IMG/VR virus record: IMGVR_UViG_3300042556_000418
Coordinates: 1 to 43,415 of that record
Strand: one strand, 5' to 3'
Length of the DNA stretch: 43,415 nucleotides
Origin: a virus
The stretch's first letter is position 1; each line of letters begins with the position of its first letter. The notes under the pieces were generated by a model. That model worked only from the letters and a program-made list of their open reading frames with translations. It was not told the origin of the DNA and did not search any database. Both the position numbers and the translations under genes were made by a program. Below, piece by piece: positions 26,534 to 34,200 of this stretch.

Positions 26534-27112
26534 TTATGGAGTTACTGGGTGCCAGTCGTAGTCTATGATCATTTTGTTCCCCGCATAAGTACGGGCTGTC
26601 CCGAAATCAATAATGTCTCTTGTCTCTTCCAACTGATATATCTTGAAGTTGTGGAAGTAGGGGACGTAAAATGTTCCATGCCCAGGAATGGTAACTGTTG
26701 GTCTATCTAACCCTGGGGTGCCCTGAATATCAAAGTTGTCAGAAATCCACTTGTTTATGTCTTCTGCTGACTCGTCTCCACGATCTAACAGGTCTTGAAT
26801 TCTTTGAGTTATTCTAATTAAGTTTGGGACAGCATTTTCTTCTAGCGCATTAAAGTAATAAAGTAGTTGTTCACATTTAATGTGAGGAAATGGCATTCTT
26901 CTCATCTTAAACATTCTGTCATATATTGCAGCATTGCCATTAAAGGAAAACAGTGTGCCCTCTGTTAGATCATCTATAGTAAAACCTTGTGCTAATGAAG
27001 CCATGTCTGTTGGCACTGTTGGAAACATTGGGATTGCACCAAAATCTGGTCCAAGTTTTTGTTGTAGAAATGCATTAATAAATGATGGCGGGTGATCAAT
27101 AACTACTGACAT
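26534..27112 (-). CDS. tail terminator / tail completion protein
   Basis: A 192-residue probable protein that caps the tail tube and joins it to the head. The assignment rests on gene order: directly after the HK97-gp10-like gene and just before the tail tube gene, where lambda gpU-type proteins lie. Visible features are an aromatic-rich middle (FKMRRMPFPHIKCEQLLYYF) and a C-terminal beta region (FGTARTYAGNKMIIDYDW). It has no enzymatic motif. The ATG overlaps the previous stop as TAATG. Confidence 0.6.
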   Translation of the reverse strand: MSVVIDHPPSFINAFLQQKLGPDFGAIPMFPTVPTDMASLAQGFTIDDLTEGTLFSFNGNAAIYDRMFKMRRMPFPHIKCEQLLYYFNALEENAVPNLIRITQRIQDLLDRGDESAEDINKWISDNFDIQGTPGLDRPTVTIPGHGTFYVPYFHNFKIYQLEETRDIIDFGTARTYAGNKMIIDYDWHPVTP

Positions 27113-27786
27113 TATGCACCCACTCCTGCATTAGCAATCCAGCGATATCCAGTTGAGACACCCTTTGCCTTGCCCAACTTCTTGCCTGCCTGCATATCCT
27201 TTTTATAGAGAACAGGATTTTCAAGATACTGTGCAACACCGCTTACTCTCAAGAATGCTTGAGAAAAATATCTATTAAAGAACATGTCAAAAACCTTTTC
27301 AAAACCACCCTGAACTTCTGTTCCTCCAGGATTATCAACCTTTACTTCATTTTTTGTAAAAACCATTTCTCCATTTTCTTCAAACGCTAAGGCTTGAGCA
27401 ACTCTTGGCCTAATGGTTACTGGAATACCTTCTTCCATAATTCTGGCTTTATCGTAGAACGGAGTTCTTGAGCCATTTTTAATAGATGTAGATTGGCTAA
27501 ACGATGATCTAAATGATAAACCAAGATTGCTTGTTGTGTAGGAAATGTCATAAAGTCTTGCACTTGGACTACCAGTTTGATTCCACTCATATATGTGATG
27601 AAGCATGTCTGGATTAACTCTTGCATTTGAGTCGATGAACTGCTTCATTACTTCAACAGTTTCCATTCCGACTGTTTTTAAGAATACTGTTTTTCCTTTT
27701 TGTACTCCTTCTAAAAAGCCAACAGAATAATCTATGATGTTGTTCATTTCTTTCTTAAATTGATTAGAACTAAATACTGCTCTCAT
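27112..27786 (-). CDS. head-tail joining / tail completion protein (HK97 gp10-like)
   Basis: A 224-residue probable tail-completion component. The N-terminal region (FSSNQFKKEMNNIIDYSVGF, followed by a helix to TVEVMKQFID) resembles HK97 gp10-like proteins, as does the gene order. The middle is Ser-rich (SFRSSFSQSTSIKNGSRTPF) and the C-terminus basic (YKKDMQAGKKLGKAKG). It overlaps the upstream gene as ATGA and the downstream gene as TAATG, so the connector genes are translationally chained. Family similarity is weak but consistent. Confidence 0.58.
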   Translation of the reverse strand: MRAVFSSNQFKKEMNNIIDYSVGFLEGVQKGKTVFLKTVGMETVEVMKQFIDSNARVNPDMLHHIYEWNQTGSPSARLYDISYTTSNLGLSFRSSFSQSTSIKNGSRTPFYDKARIMEEGIPVTIRPRVAQALAFEENGEMVFTKNEVKVDNPGGTEVQGGFEKVFDMFFNRYFSQAFLRVSGVAQYLENPVLYKKDMQAGKKLGKAKGVSTGYRWIANAGVGA

Positions 27787-28232
27787 ACATCACCTGTTTG
27801 ATTTTCTGATCTTCTAATTATTACTTTGTATGACTCAACTACTCCAAAGGGGCCTACAAAAGGCTCGTATGTCGCTATCTCAAATAGAGTGCCCTTACCA
27901 GACCTTGGACCTGAAGTTTCCATATAAACAAGATTTCCTTCTTGGTCTCTGATATCTGTTATTAATATATTTGTTAGTGAGTTTTTGTTGTCACGAGAAG
28001 ATATTCTAAGGTCTGACTTTGTTCTTCCTACAAGGATTGAATTCTGAGTTATATTTACGTTTGGCTTTACTTCTTCTTTAAATGCAGAACCACCTGACGA
28101 AAATGTACAAGCAAATGTTCTATCCAAAATCCATTGCTTCTTAATAGCACCAAAGTCTCCTTGCTCTACAATTGGATGATAAACCGATGCCTGCATTGGG
28201 AACATAAAATCTGGTGTTTCACAAACTGTCAT
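27783..28232 (-). CDS. head closure (stopper-like) protein
   Basis: A 149-residue protein. The second gene after the repeat protein commonly encodes a head closure protein that seals the portal after packaging. It has a beta-rich pattern with NVNITQNSILVGRTKSDLRI in the middle and VVESYKVIIRRSEN at the end, plausible for a stopper fold. A basic loop (SGPRSGKGTLFEI) lies between. No motif identifies the family, so the call depends on position. It begins TAATG at the end of the adaptor gene. Confidence 0.55.
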   Translation of the reverse strand: MTVCETPDFMFPMQASVYHPIVEQGDFGAIKKQWILDRTFACTFSSGGSAFKEEVKPNVNITQNSILVGRTKSDLRISSRDNKNSLTNILITDIRDQEGNLVYMETSGPRSGKGTLFEIATYEPFVGPFGVVESYKVIIRRSENQTGDV

Positions 28233-29128
28233 TACAACACCCCAATTTTTGTAATAGACTTAGTATACTTTGAAAGTATCTTGTCTATAATTATATTTCC
28301 TGTTCCTTCGAAAAGACCCTTATCAAACTGAATTCTGTATTGATCTGTGTTATAAGAAGAAATAAATCTCTTGTAATAATCTAGTTTACCGCACTCGATG
28401 TCATGAATAAGCATCTCTGTTGCTCTGACTATGTCAGATGGAACCGCTGTGTATCCGTGCTCTACAACTATTCTGTAGTCCCAGGTCTTTCCAAAACCTC
28501 TGTATATGAATTGAGGATCTAGAGAGTCTGATGCTGCTGCTGGTAATACTAGTGGTGCAGATTCTGCACGGTTAATGTTGTCTGTTGACTTTTCAATGAT
28601 TGCTGTTTTATCTGGACTAACTTCATACTGCCTATCCTCTACCAACATATTGTTTTCATAAACAGCCAAGACCTTTTTTACATCATCCCAAATTGGCAAG
28701 TAATCAGATCCACTTCCCTCAAACTTTAGAACCTTTTTCTTATAATAGAATCCATCTGGAACAACTGAGTCGATTACCGCTCTTGCAATTTCTTCATTAA
28801 TAGCGTAGGCTGCTATATCGCTTGCTGTTGTTGCTTTTGTTGATGGGTCCACATATGGCCTAACTATTTCATATGTTTCGTCTTGTAAAATTTGTTCATC
28901 TGATGTGCCAAGATCTTTAACAATCTCAACTCTGTATGATGAGTCGTACTTTCCTGGCAAAGAAATTTCTAATATTTCTCCAGAAGAAGATTCTGTAAAG
29001 GTTGATGTTGAAATTGAAAGGTCCGCCATATCCGTTATGGTAACAGTTATATCTGCATCTACAATCCCCGCAGGAATTACAAAATTAGCAGGTACTTCTG
29101 CATATGGCGAAACTCTCAATATCTCCAT
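28232..29128 (-). CDS. head-tail adaptor with N-terminal beta domain
   Basis: A 298-residue probable connector protein that would dock under the portal. The C-terminal 90 residues (VPSDIVRATEMLIHDIECGK, then LDYYKRFISSYNTDQYRIQF) look like the helical adaptor fold (HK97 gp6 or SPP1 gp15 type). About 100 N-terminal residues form an extra beta-rich part rich in Ser, Thr and Asp (VDADITVTITDMADLSISTS), longer than usual adaptors. It starts 6 nt after the repeat-protein stop with a modest Shine-Dalgarno (AGGGT). Confidence 0.6.
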   Translation of the reverse strand: MEILRVSPYAEVPANFVIPAGIVDADITVTITDMADLSISTSTFTESSSGEILEISLPGKYDSSYRVEIVKDLGTSDEQILQDETYEIVRPYVDPSTKATTASDIAAYAINEEIARAVIDSVVPDGFYYKKKVLKFEGSGSDYLPIWDDVKKVLAVYENNMLVEDRQYEVSPDKTAIIEKSTDNINRAESAPLVLPAAASDSLDPQFIYRGFGKTWDYRIVVEHGYTAVPSDIVRATEMLIHDIECGKLDYYKRFISSYNTDQYRIQFDKGLFEGTGNIIIDKILSKYTKSITKIGVL

Positions 29129-29134
29129 GCTAAA

Positions 29135-29563
29135 TTACCCTAAAACCTTTTGGACTTCTTCGGGTGTTGCGATGCGAACATGTGAACGAGTTAGCCACTT
29201 GTCTGCTTGGTCTTTTGTTACAATATTAACACCCTTGTAGATTGCTCCATTTGCTTCTTCCCAACGAACATTGCTTGTTGAGTAGATAGCAACCTTGTCT
29301 CCAAGATCTTTTGCTGGCTTAATATCTTTCTTTGGACCATCTGCTGCCATTGATCCAATAGCACCTGTTTCTGTAAATCCTAGTGATTGAACTGGCTCTT
29401 CTGCTGGTGGTGCTTCGACAACTGGTGACTCGACTGCTACCTCAACTACTGGCTCAACGACTGGCTCTGCTACTGGCTCTGCTACTGGCTCTGCTACTGG
29501 CTCTGCTACTGGATCTTCTACATAATCATGTATTGATCTCATTTCGTTATCATTATTTTCCAT
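29135..29563 (-). CDS. Ala-Glu-Pro repeat protein after major capsid gene
   Basis: A 142-residue protein of unknown function, possibly a head decoration or accessory protein because it follows the capsid gene. Residues 15-60 hold tandem PVAE units (PVAEPVAEPVAEPVAEPV) from 12-bp DNA repeats, giving an extended acidic Pro-rich arm. The C-terminal part (about 88-142) is a compact mixed domain (VAIYSTSNVRWEEANGAIYK, then WLTRSHVRIATPEEV). The ATG has a strong Shine-Dalgarno (AAGGAGG) and its own upstream TATAAT. Confidence 0.7.
   Translation of the reverse strand: MENNDNEMRSIHDYVEDPVAEPVAEPVAEPVAEPVVEPVVEVAVESPVVEAPPAEEPVQSLGFTETGAIGSMAADGPKKDIKPAKDLGDKVAIYSTSNVRWEEANGAIYKGVNIVTKDQADKWLTRSHVRIATPEEVQKVLG
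29449..29520 (-). repeat. 12-bp tandem repeat encoding Pro-Val-Ala-Glu units
   Basis: On the plus strand CTGGCTCTGCTA repeats four times without change (29461-29508), flanked by one degenerate copy on each side (29449-29460 and 29509-29520). The period of 12 keeps the frame, so copy number changes would add or remove four residues. Confidence 0.9.
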
Positions 29564-29581
29564 TGTATCCTCCTTGTTTGT

Positions 29582-29590
29582 ATTATATCA
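29582..29590 (-). promoter_or_regulatory. extended -10 promoter for Ala-Glu-Pro repeat gene and connector operon
   Basis: TGATATAAT on the minus strand (TATAAT 29582-29587, TGA 29588-29590) lies after the hairpin that follows the capsid gene. It would give a leader of about 12 nt carrying AAGGAGG before the ATG at 29563. No -35 match is seen. Confidence 0.55.
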
Positions 29591-29602
29591 TTAAAGTATT
29601 AA

Positions 29603-29632
29603 GGGGGACAGGAGAGTGAACTCCCGCCCCCC
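29603..29632 (-). terminator. GC-rich hairpin after major capsid gene
   Basis: The minus strand folds as GGGGG / GGGAG - loop TTCA - CTCTC / CCCCC with a small internal loop. It follows the capsid stop codon by about 20 nt in an otherwise AT-rich region. The T-tract after it is poor (TTAATACTTT), so it may be a weak terminator or an mRNA 3'-end stabiliser. Confidence 0.45.
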
Positions 29633-29653
29633 ATTAAAGGTACTGTTTACAGA

Positions 29654-30787
29654 TTATGCATCTGCAGCAGCGTCAGCGAATGCAATTGCATCCTCTTCTT
29701 CCCACTGAATACCAAAGCGGACGAATACTGTGTATTCAATTGTGTCCTTCTTTGCTACGTATTCACGGTTTACTGTGATATCACGCTGGAATCCCCATAC
29801 ACGGTTTGCAGGGAATGTCAAGTCGATATAGCCTGCTGGGTAGTAAGGAACTTCCTGAACTTCGATTCCGAGAACACGAGTTGTACGTGCTCCACCGAAT
29901 GTCTGTCCGATACCATCAAGGTATGATTGGCGGTTTGCCTGGGTTGATCCTGGCATTTGGCCTGCGAATGCTTCTGCAACTGCATCAGCAAGTGTACCGT
30001 TGTTCTTAACGATTCCACCGAATGCGTCTGTACCTGCGTAGAACTTAAGATTGTTCTTAAGTGCACGGTACTTACGTGGCATTGCATTGATGATGCCCTG
30101 CATTACATCAGGTGTCCAAGCATTATCTGCTACGGTTACAACTGACTCATGTGCATCTCCGTTTTCCTTTACCTTGTTGATAAAGCCTGGCATGATTGAC
30201 AAGAATGCTCCTGTTGAACCATCACCATTGATAGCGAGATCTTCGATATCGTTTGCGAATGCGTTTGTCATCAAGCGTACCAAGTGATCTTCTAGAGCGT
30301 CACCTTCTACACCATCTTCCAATGATTCTGCTGTTACTTCCCAATCAAGACGAATCTTCTTGGTAGTAAGTTCGACCTTAGAGAATGTTGCACCTGTGTT
30401 TGTGTAGTTACCAATTGCTTGTGCTGCTGCACGGATTACACGCTCACCGACGTTTACCTTCTCAAGTTCCATTGAATTAGCCTTCATTGTTACACGACGG
30501 CCATCCTTTGCTAATACTGTAGCGTCCCAAACATAGTCGATAAAACGACGTGCCTGCTCAGGGCGCAAAATTCCAGAAGCCGCTGAACCACTAGGGTTAA
30601 CAGCGTTTGCTCCGCTTGTAGATCCAAGAGTTGCTGTTGGAATGTTTCCAAGTGTATTTGCACCTGGGTTTGCTACTCCACCAATTCCACCTGATGCGAA
30701 AGCACCTTGACCCTGATACAGACCTGGAGTTTCTCCTCCTAGATTTGCTTCAGCGCCTGGCTGGTTTTTGATTATTTCTTCTGACAT
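29654..30787 (-). CDS. major capsid protein (HK97-fold)
   Basis: A 377-residue probable capsid subunit. It has the HK97-type pattern, with LRPEQARRFIDYVWDATVLA in the N-arm/E-loop region, EDLAINGDGS, and the late DITVNREYVAKKDTIEYTVF segment near the P-domain end. Its place directly after the prohead protease/scaffold gene fits. The first 60 residues are Gly/Ala/Asn rich and may be flexible or cleaved. The ATG at 30787 was chosen for its perfect Shine-Dalgarno (AGGAGGTGA). An in-frame ATG at 30814 overlaps the previous stop as ATGA but lacks a Shine-Dalgarno; coupling could still use it. A hairpin follows the stop. Confidence 0.93.
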   Translation of the reverse strand: MSEEIIKNQPGAEANLGGETPGLYQGQGAFASGGIGGVANPGANTLGNIPTATLGSTSGANAVNPSGSAASGILRPEQARRFIDYVWDATVLAKDGRRVTMKANSMELEKVNVGERVIRAAAQAIGNYTNTGATFSKVELTTKKIRLDWEVTAESLEDGVEGDALEDHLVRLMTNAFANDIEDLAINGDGSTGAFLSIMPGFINKVKENGDAHESVVTVADNAWTPDVMQGIINAMPRKYRALKNNLKFYAGTDAFGGIVKNNGTLADAVAEAFAGQMPGSTQANRQSYLDGIGQTFGGARTTRVLGIEVQEVPYYPAGYIDLTFPANRVWGFQRDITVNREYVAKKDTIEYTVFVRFGIQWEEEDAIAFADAAADA

Positions 30788-30810
30788 ATTGTCACCTCCT
30801 AGTGATTTGT

Positions 30811-31389
30811 TCATTTGAATAGATCGGCTGTTTTGAGGAAACTACCGCCCCATAGGGATTTTTCAACCATTTCAGGTTGAGACTGGAAGATATCGCCGAT
30901 ATCTCCAGACTTTCGGAATGCGGTGTCTGCTTCCACAGCGTCTACTCGTTTTCCAAATTCATTAAATTCACTTGACACTGCTGCAATATCTTTTGCAACT
31001 GCTGCAAATGAATCCTTTACTGTGTCGACATCGACCTTTGAAGACTTAAGAAGTTCTACTTCTGCTTGCAAAGACTTTACTGTTGACACTAGATCGCTAA
31101 AGGCTGATTCTAGAGTATTTTTCATTTCGGTAACTGCCTCAGCAATTACTTCTTCTGACTTAGATACCTCTACAACTGCTTCTACTACTGCTTCGACTGC
31201 TTCAGCATCTTCTGCTTTAGCAATTTCTTCTGCTACGACTTCATCAGTCTTAGCAACTTCTGTTGCCTCAACCTCTTCTGCCTTAGCAACTTCTTCAGTA
31301 ACTTCTGCAACTGATGCATCTGCCTCTGGAGCGACCACAACATCTTCAACTACGTCTGTTTTTTCAACTTGTGTTTTTGATTTTGTCAT
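30811..31389 (-). CDS. nested in-frame scaffold protein (internal start)
   Basis: A 192-residue product starting MTKSKTQVEKTDVVEDVV, identical to the C-terminal part of the protease fusion. The evidence is AAGGAGGT at 31397-31404, placed exactly 7 nt before an in-frame ATG (31387-31389), at the junction between the protease part and the acidic scaffold part. The product is acidic and helical, as scaffolds are. The layout resembles lambda C/Nu3. Synthesis is inferred from sequence alone. Confidence 0.6.
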   Translation of the reverse strand: MTKSKTQVEKTDVVEDVVVAPEADASVAEVTEEVAKAEEVEATEVAKTDEVVAEEIAKAEDAEAVEAVVEAVVEVSKSEEVIAEAVTEMKNTLESAFSDLVSTVKSLQAEVELLKSSKVDVDTVKDSFAAVAKDIAAVSSEFNEFGKRVDAVEADTAFRKSGDIGDIFQSQPEMVEKSLWGGSFLKTADLFK

Positions 31390-32148
31390 AGGTTGTACCT
31401 CCTTGTTAATCTTAGAAGTATTAATGCCTTTAGCACTATCAACTAAGAATTTTATCATGTCTGTTTTTTCATTATCCGTTTTTTCAACGAAACCTATATT
31501 TTCCATTTGCTCACCAGTAGTTGGACTTAACTCTGATTCATTTTCTGAAACCATAACTAGTCCTGATTCCTTATCATAAAAAACATTTTCTAAAACTGTT
31601 TCATCGCCCTTAATGACATCTACTCCATCAACTTTCTCAACAGACACAATGTTTGCAAACTGATTTGCTGGGGAATCTACAAGACTCAACTCAATCAAAT
31701 CATATTGCTTAATAATTCTAATTGCTTTGTCTGACTTCTCGTCAAACCCTTCATCCCACTTGTTCATACGTCCACCAATAGAAAAACCAGTTAGTGTTCC
31801 ATCTAGAACTTTTTCCCAAGTATCTTGTGCACCCTTTGAAACATATGCTGATACAAACACTCCGTTATAAAACTTCTTTGAGTCTGGATCAAAATACTTA
31901 TCTGCTTTGAATGAAACCATCTTGCCTACTGCTAGTGGCTGATGCATTTCTCTGATGTTCCCTCGGAATTTTGCAAATGCATCCATTGATGCTTCTGCTG
32001 TTACGATGTCATCTTGCTTATCAACATTGTCTAAAGACGCAAATCCAGAAACGATTCTACGCTCCTTGTCCACCTTAGTAAGTGGCATGGAAAGACGTAA
32101 ATTTTCCCCATCTGAGTTCCAATGGGCCTTGGATATATTGCTCACCAT
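30811..32148 (-). CDS. prohead protease fused to scaffold-like domain
   Basis: A 445-residue protein. The first 165 residues are an HK97-type prohead protease: MHQ with His69, TGFSIGG with Ser123, and LIELSLVDSPAN with Glu154 form the expected catalytic set. The rest is scaffold-like: acidic Ala/Glu/Val/Lys repeats (about 265-325), then a coiled coil (MKNTLESAFSDLVSTVKSLQ) and a capsid-proximal tail. In such fusions the protease processes the scaffold and capsid arms. Met254 is preceded by an in-frame consensus Shine-Dalgarno, so a separate scaffold is probably also made. For the main start, TATAAT lies only 3 nt before the ATG, and the next codon is GTG, so a leaderless GTG start is possible. 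Confidence 0.9.
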   Translation of the reverse strand: MVSNISKAHWNSDGENLRLSMPLTKVDKERRIVSGFASLDNVDKQDDIVTAEASMDAFAKFRGNIREMHQPLAVGKMVSFKADKYFDPDSKKFYNGVFVSAYVSKGAQDTWEKVLDGTLTGFSIGGRMNKWDEGFDEKSDKAIRIIKQYDLIELSLVDSPANQFANIVSVEKVDGVDVIKGDETVLENVFYDKESGLVMVSENESELSPTTGEQMENIGFVEKTDNEKTDMIKFLVDSAKGINTSKINKEVQPMTKSKTQVEKTDVVEDVVVAPEADASVAEVTEEVAKAEEVEATEVAKTDEVVAEEIAKAEDAEAVEAVVEAVVEVSKSEEVIAEAVTEMKNTLESAFSDLVSTVKSLQAEVELLKSSKVDVDTVKDSFAAVAKDIAAVSSEFNEFGKRVDAVEADTAFRKSGDIGDIFQSQPEMVEKSLWGGSFLKTADLFK

Positions 32149-32201
32149 TATATTATAAACCCTCTTTTATACATATATCACAATGTGGACATATTGGACA
32201 T
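32149..32201 (-). promoter_or_regulatory. promoter region upstream of prohead protease gene
   Basis: The 52-nt gap after the portal stop holds TATAAA (32166-32171) and TATAAT (32152-32157) on the minus strand, with AGAGGG between them as a possible Shine-Dalgarno. The heptamer TGGACAT occurs twice (plus strand, 32186-32192 and 32195-32201), 9 bp apart, and could be an operator. Which -10 is used is uncertain. Confidence 0.4.
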
Positions 32202-33793
32202 TAAGGGGTTTTTCTTCCCTCTCCCTTTGGGGCTCTTCCAGCAACTGTTGAACTGCTGTCGGAGTTGTTATTCGTTCTCTCAGAATCTCTTGCTCTTGTT
32301 GTATTTGCCTCTGCTGCTGCTGCAGGTTTCAGTTCAAGAACTTCATCTCCACCCTCACGCTGTGGCATGTCCAGAACAACTCTTGCTTCGTTAGGAGTCA
32401 TAATCTGATTCTTAACATAACGCTCAAGAATTTGAGACTGAGCAATCTCATCTGTAAGTGTTAGTTCATTAAAGGCAAACTCAATTATGTCTGTCTTCTC
32501 ACGAATAATCTTATTGATCATTTTTTCAAGTTGTCTTTGGGCTGGTCTTGCAACCTGCTCCTTAAAGGTGCGATCCTGTGCAAGTGCTGCTGCAATAGAT
32601 CCAGAATCGCCACCTCCAAGTTTAGATAGTGGTACTTGATGTGCTACAAGGATATCATCACGGTTTTGTTTACGATACTCTTTAAATGAGCCGTCCTGTA
32701 TACCGTCTTCGATGGGCTCCATCTTAAATTCAACTTTGTTGTTTTCGCTATCACCTGGAAGTGGAATATATAGCGTTCTATGCGATTGCCCCCTGAGACT
32801 TGTTTGCAAGAATCTAAACATCTTGTCTTCTGCATCTCCAGAAAGTTTCGCACCCTTCAACGTTACAACATAACGTGGTACTGCTTTGTTTGCAAAGTAA
32901 TCAATATTATATTGTGAAGCAAGTGAGTCTCCGTGTAGTGAGTTAATAGCCGACATAATGTCTGGCACTCCGTAAAATGTATTGAGAGGTGAGTATTGCT
33001 TAAAGTGAATAATTTCGTTGGGTCTTGCATCTGTTGTTAGTGGGTTTTGATTCTTTGCACCAAAGTTACGGAAGTAGACAATTTTATTTCCAATGATCTG
33101 AACGTATCCGTCTTTGATTCTTCGTACTCTCATCGTTGTCGCTGGTATATGTCCAACGTATCCAATTTCTCCACGAGTAGTCCTACCAATTTCTAGGTAA
33201 CCATTTCCAGTTGACTGTAGGTCTGTGTAAACCTTTTCCATTGTGGCTGTAAATGAGTCATCGTCATTAAGTGACTCTAGCCAGTCTCTTGCTTCAATCT
33301 TTGTTCTTTCAATTCTCTTTCTTGCCTTCTGTGTTGCACTGTTATCTTCTGACGACTCAAGTCTCATCATTGTTCTTGGAGATACATGAAACTCATAACC
33401 AAGTCCAACGATGTTCTCTACCTTAGCATCAATTGCTGCATGGTTTGCAAATGAAGTGTCATAGTAGTTTGCTAATTCGTATAGGTTCCATGGTGGTGTA
33501 ATAACATCAAACATTCCGTAGCCGTTTACATATACTAGACCTGGGTTTATTTCTTTTGACTGTGCTCCATCAATACCGCTTTTTCCAGCAAGTGCTGCAG
33601 TTGTGTATTGAACAGTTGGCTCAACCATCTTGGTTGCAGATCTACTAATGCGTCTTTTAAAGTTTGCTTCTAGTCCGTCAAGAGATTTTAATGTTTCCCA
33701 GTTACCGTTAAATGGATCAGACTTTGAAAAGGTGTCATCTTTCTTTATTACATCATCAATTCTTGCACCGATTTCGTACTCATTATATTCCAT
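32201..33793 (-). CDS. portal protein
   Basis: A 530-residue probable portal subunit, the dodecameric ring for DNA entry and exit and the seed for head assembly. Its pattern fits the PBSX-type portal family: NGYGMFDVITPPWNLYELAN near residue 90, AAIDAKVENIVGLGYEF, a central KQYSPLNTFYGVPDIMSAI, then HGDSLASQYNIDYFANKAVP. The C-terminal part (HQVPLSKLGGGDSGSIAAAL) is also typical. The C-terminus is low-complexity (Ser/Asn/Ala/Thr). The ATG at 33793 has GAGG 7 nt upstream and starts 2 nt after the preceding stop codon. Protease and capsid genes follow, but no terminase gene precedes it. Confidence 0.9.
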   Translation of the reverse strand: MEYNEYEIGARIDDVIKKDDTFSKSDPFNGNWETLKSLDGLEANFKRRISRSATKMVEPTVQYTTAALAGKSGIDGAQSKEINPGLVYVNGYGMFDVITPPWNLYELANYYDTSFANHAAIDAKVENIVGLGYEFHVSPRTMMRLESSEDNSATQKARKRIERTKIEARDWLESLNDDDSFTATMEKVYTDLQSTGNGYLEIGRTTRGEIGYVGHIPATTMRVRRIKDGYVQIIGNKIVYFRNFGAKNQNPLTTDARPNEIIHFKQYSPLNTFYGVPDIMSAINSLHGDSLASQYNIDYFANKAVPRYVVTLKGAKLSGDAEDKMFRFLQTSLRGQSHRTLYIPLPGDSENNKVEFKMEPIEDGIQDGSFKEYRKQNRDDILVAHQVPLSKLGGGDSGSIAAALAQDRTFKEQVARPAQRQLEKMINKIIREKTDIIEFAFNELTLTDEIAQSQILERYVKNQIMTPNEARVVLDMPQREGGDEVLELKPAAAAEANTTRARDSERTNNNSDSSSTVAGRAPKGEGRKTP

Positions 33794-33795
33794 AA

Positions 33796-34182
33796 TTAGT
33801 CCTCGTCTCCATATTTAGCAATAGTATCTTTTGCTGCCTGAACTGCACCAAGGTCGTTTAGAGAGGGGATAAGTCCAGCGTTTAGTCTATCAACTTGCTC
33901 TGAGTATTCTTCTTCTGACACTCTGGTTAATCCTGGAACAAATACGCATGTACCATCTCCTGGGTCTCCATAATACATTGCAGTCTTTTTTAGTTCTGCA
34001 ATTCTAGAAATGTCATTCTTGTCTGAAGGAATATTAAGAACTGATCCATTGCCATCTGTAAACCATTTGCCATTTGCTTTTTTATATACGTAAAGACCCC
34101 AGTCATAGTTTTTCTCAATAACCTGTCTTCTAACATTTTTTACAATTGGTTGACCAGTTTTTGGGTCTATTAGCGAATCCAT
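33796..34182 (-). CDS. hypothetical protein upstream of portal
   Basis: A 128-residue protein of unknown function. It begins MDSLIDPKTGQPIVKNVRRQ, has a short beta-rich segment (WGLYVYKKANGKWFTDGNGS) and a helical, acidic C-terminus. No motif, signal or membrane segment is seen. The ATG at 34182 has no Shine-Dalgarno; TGGTATACT ends 7 nt upstream, so a leaderless transcript is likely. It stops 2 nt before the portal start, so it is cotranscribed with the portal and may be a head-assembly factor. Confidence 0.7.
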   Translation of the reverse strand: MDSLIDPKTGQPIVKNVRRQVIEKNYDWGLYVYKKANGKWFTDGNGSVLNIPSDKNDISRIAELKKTAMYYGDPGDGTCVFVPGLTRVSEEEYSEQVDRLNAGLIPSLNDLGAVQAAKDTIAKYGDED

Positions 34183-34198
34183 AACTACAAGTATACCA
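34183..34198 (-). promoter_or_regulatory. extended -10 promoter for leaderless-type start at 34182
   Basis: TGGTATACT on the minus strand (TATACT 34190-34195, TGG 34196-34198) is followed by TGTAGTT and the ATG. It fills the 18-nt gap between two genes. The same gap length and almost the same bases occur before the gene at 8013. There is no Shine-Dalgarno. Confidence 0.6.
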
Positions 34199-34200
34199 TA

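Noticed and set aside
29449-29520. CRISPR-like array
   Set aside because: The repeats are 12 bp, contiguous, without spacers, and lie in a coding frame.
30788-30814. Upstream ATG for the major capsid protein (nine more codons)
   Set aside because: It overlaps the previous stop as ATGA but has no Shine-Dalgarno, whereas the ATG at 30787 has AGGAGGTGA.
30923-31579. 218-codon plus-strand open frame inside the protease/scaffold gene
   Set aside because: A Ser/Thr/Ala-rich shadow of the repetitive Ala/Glu/Val coding region on the other strand.
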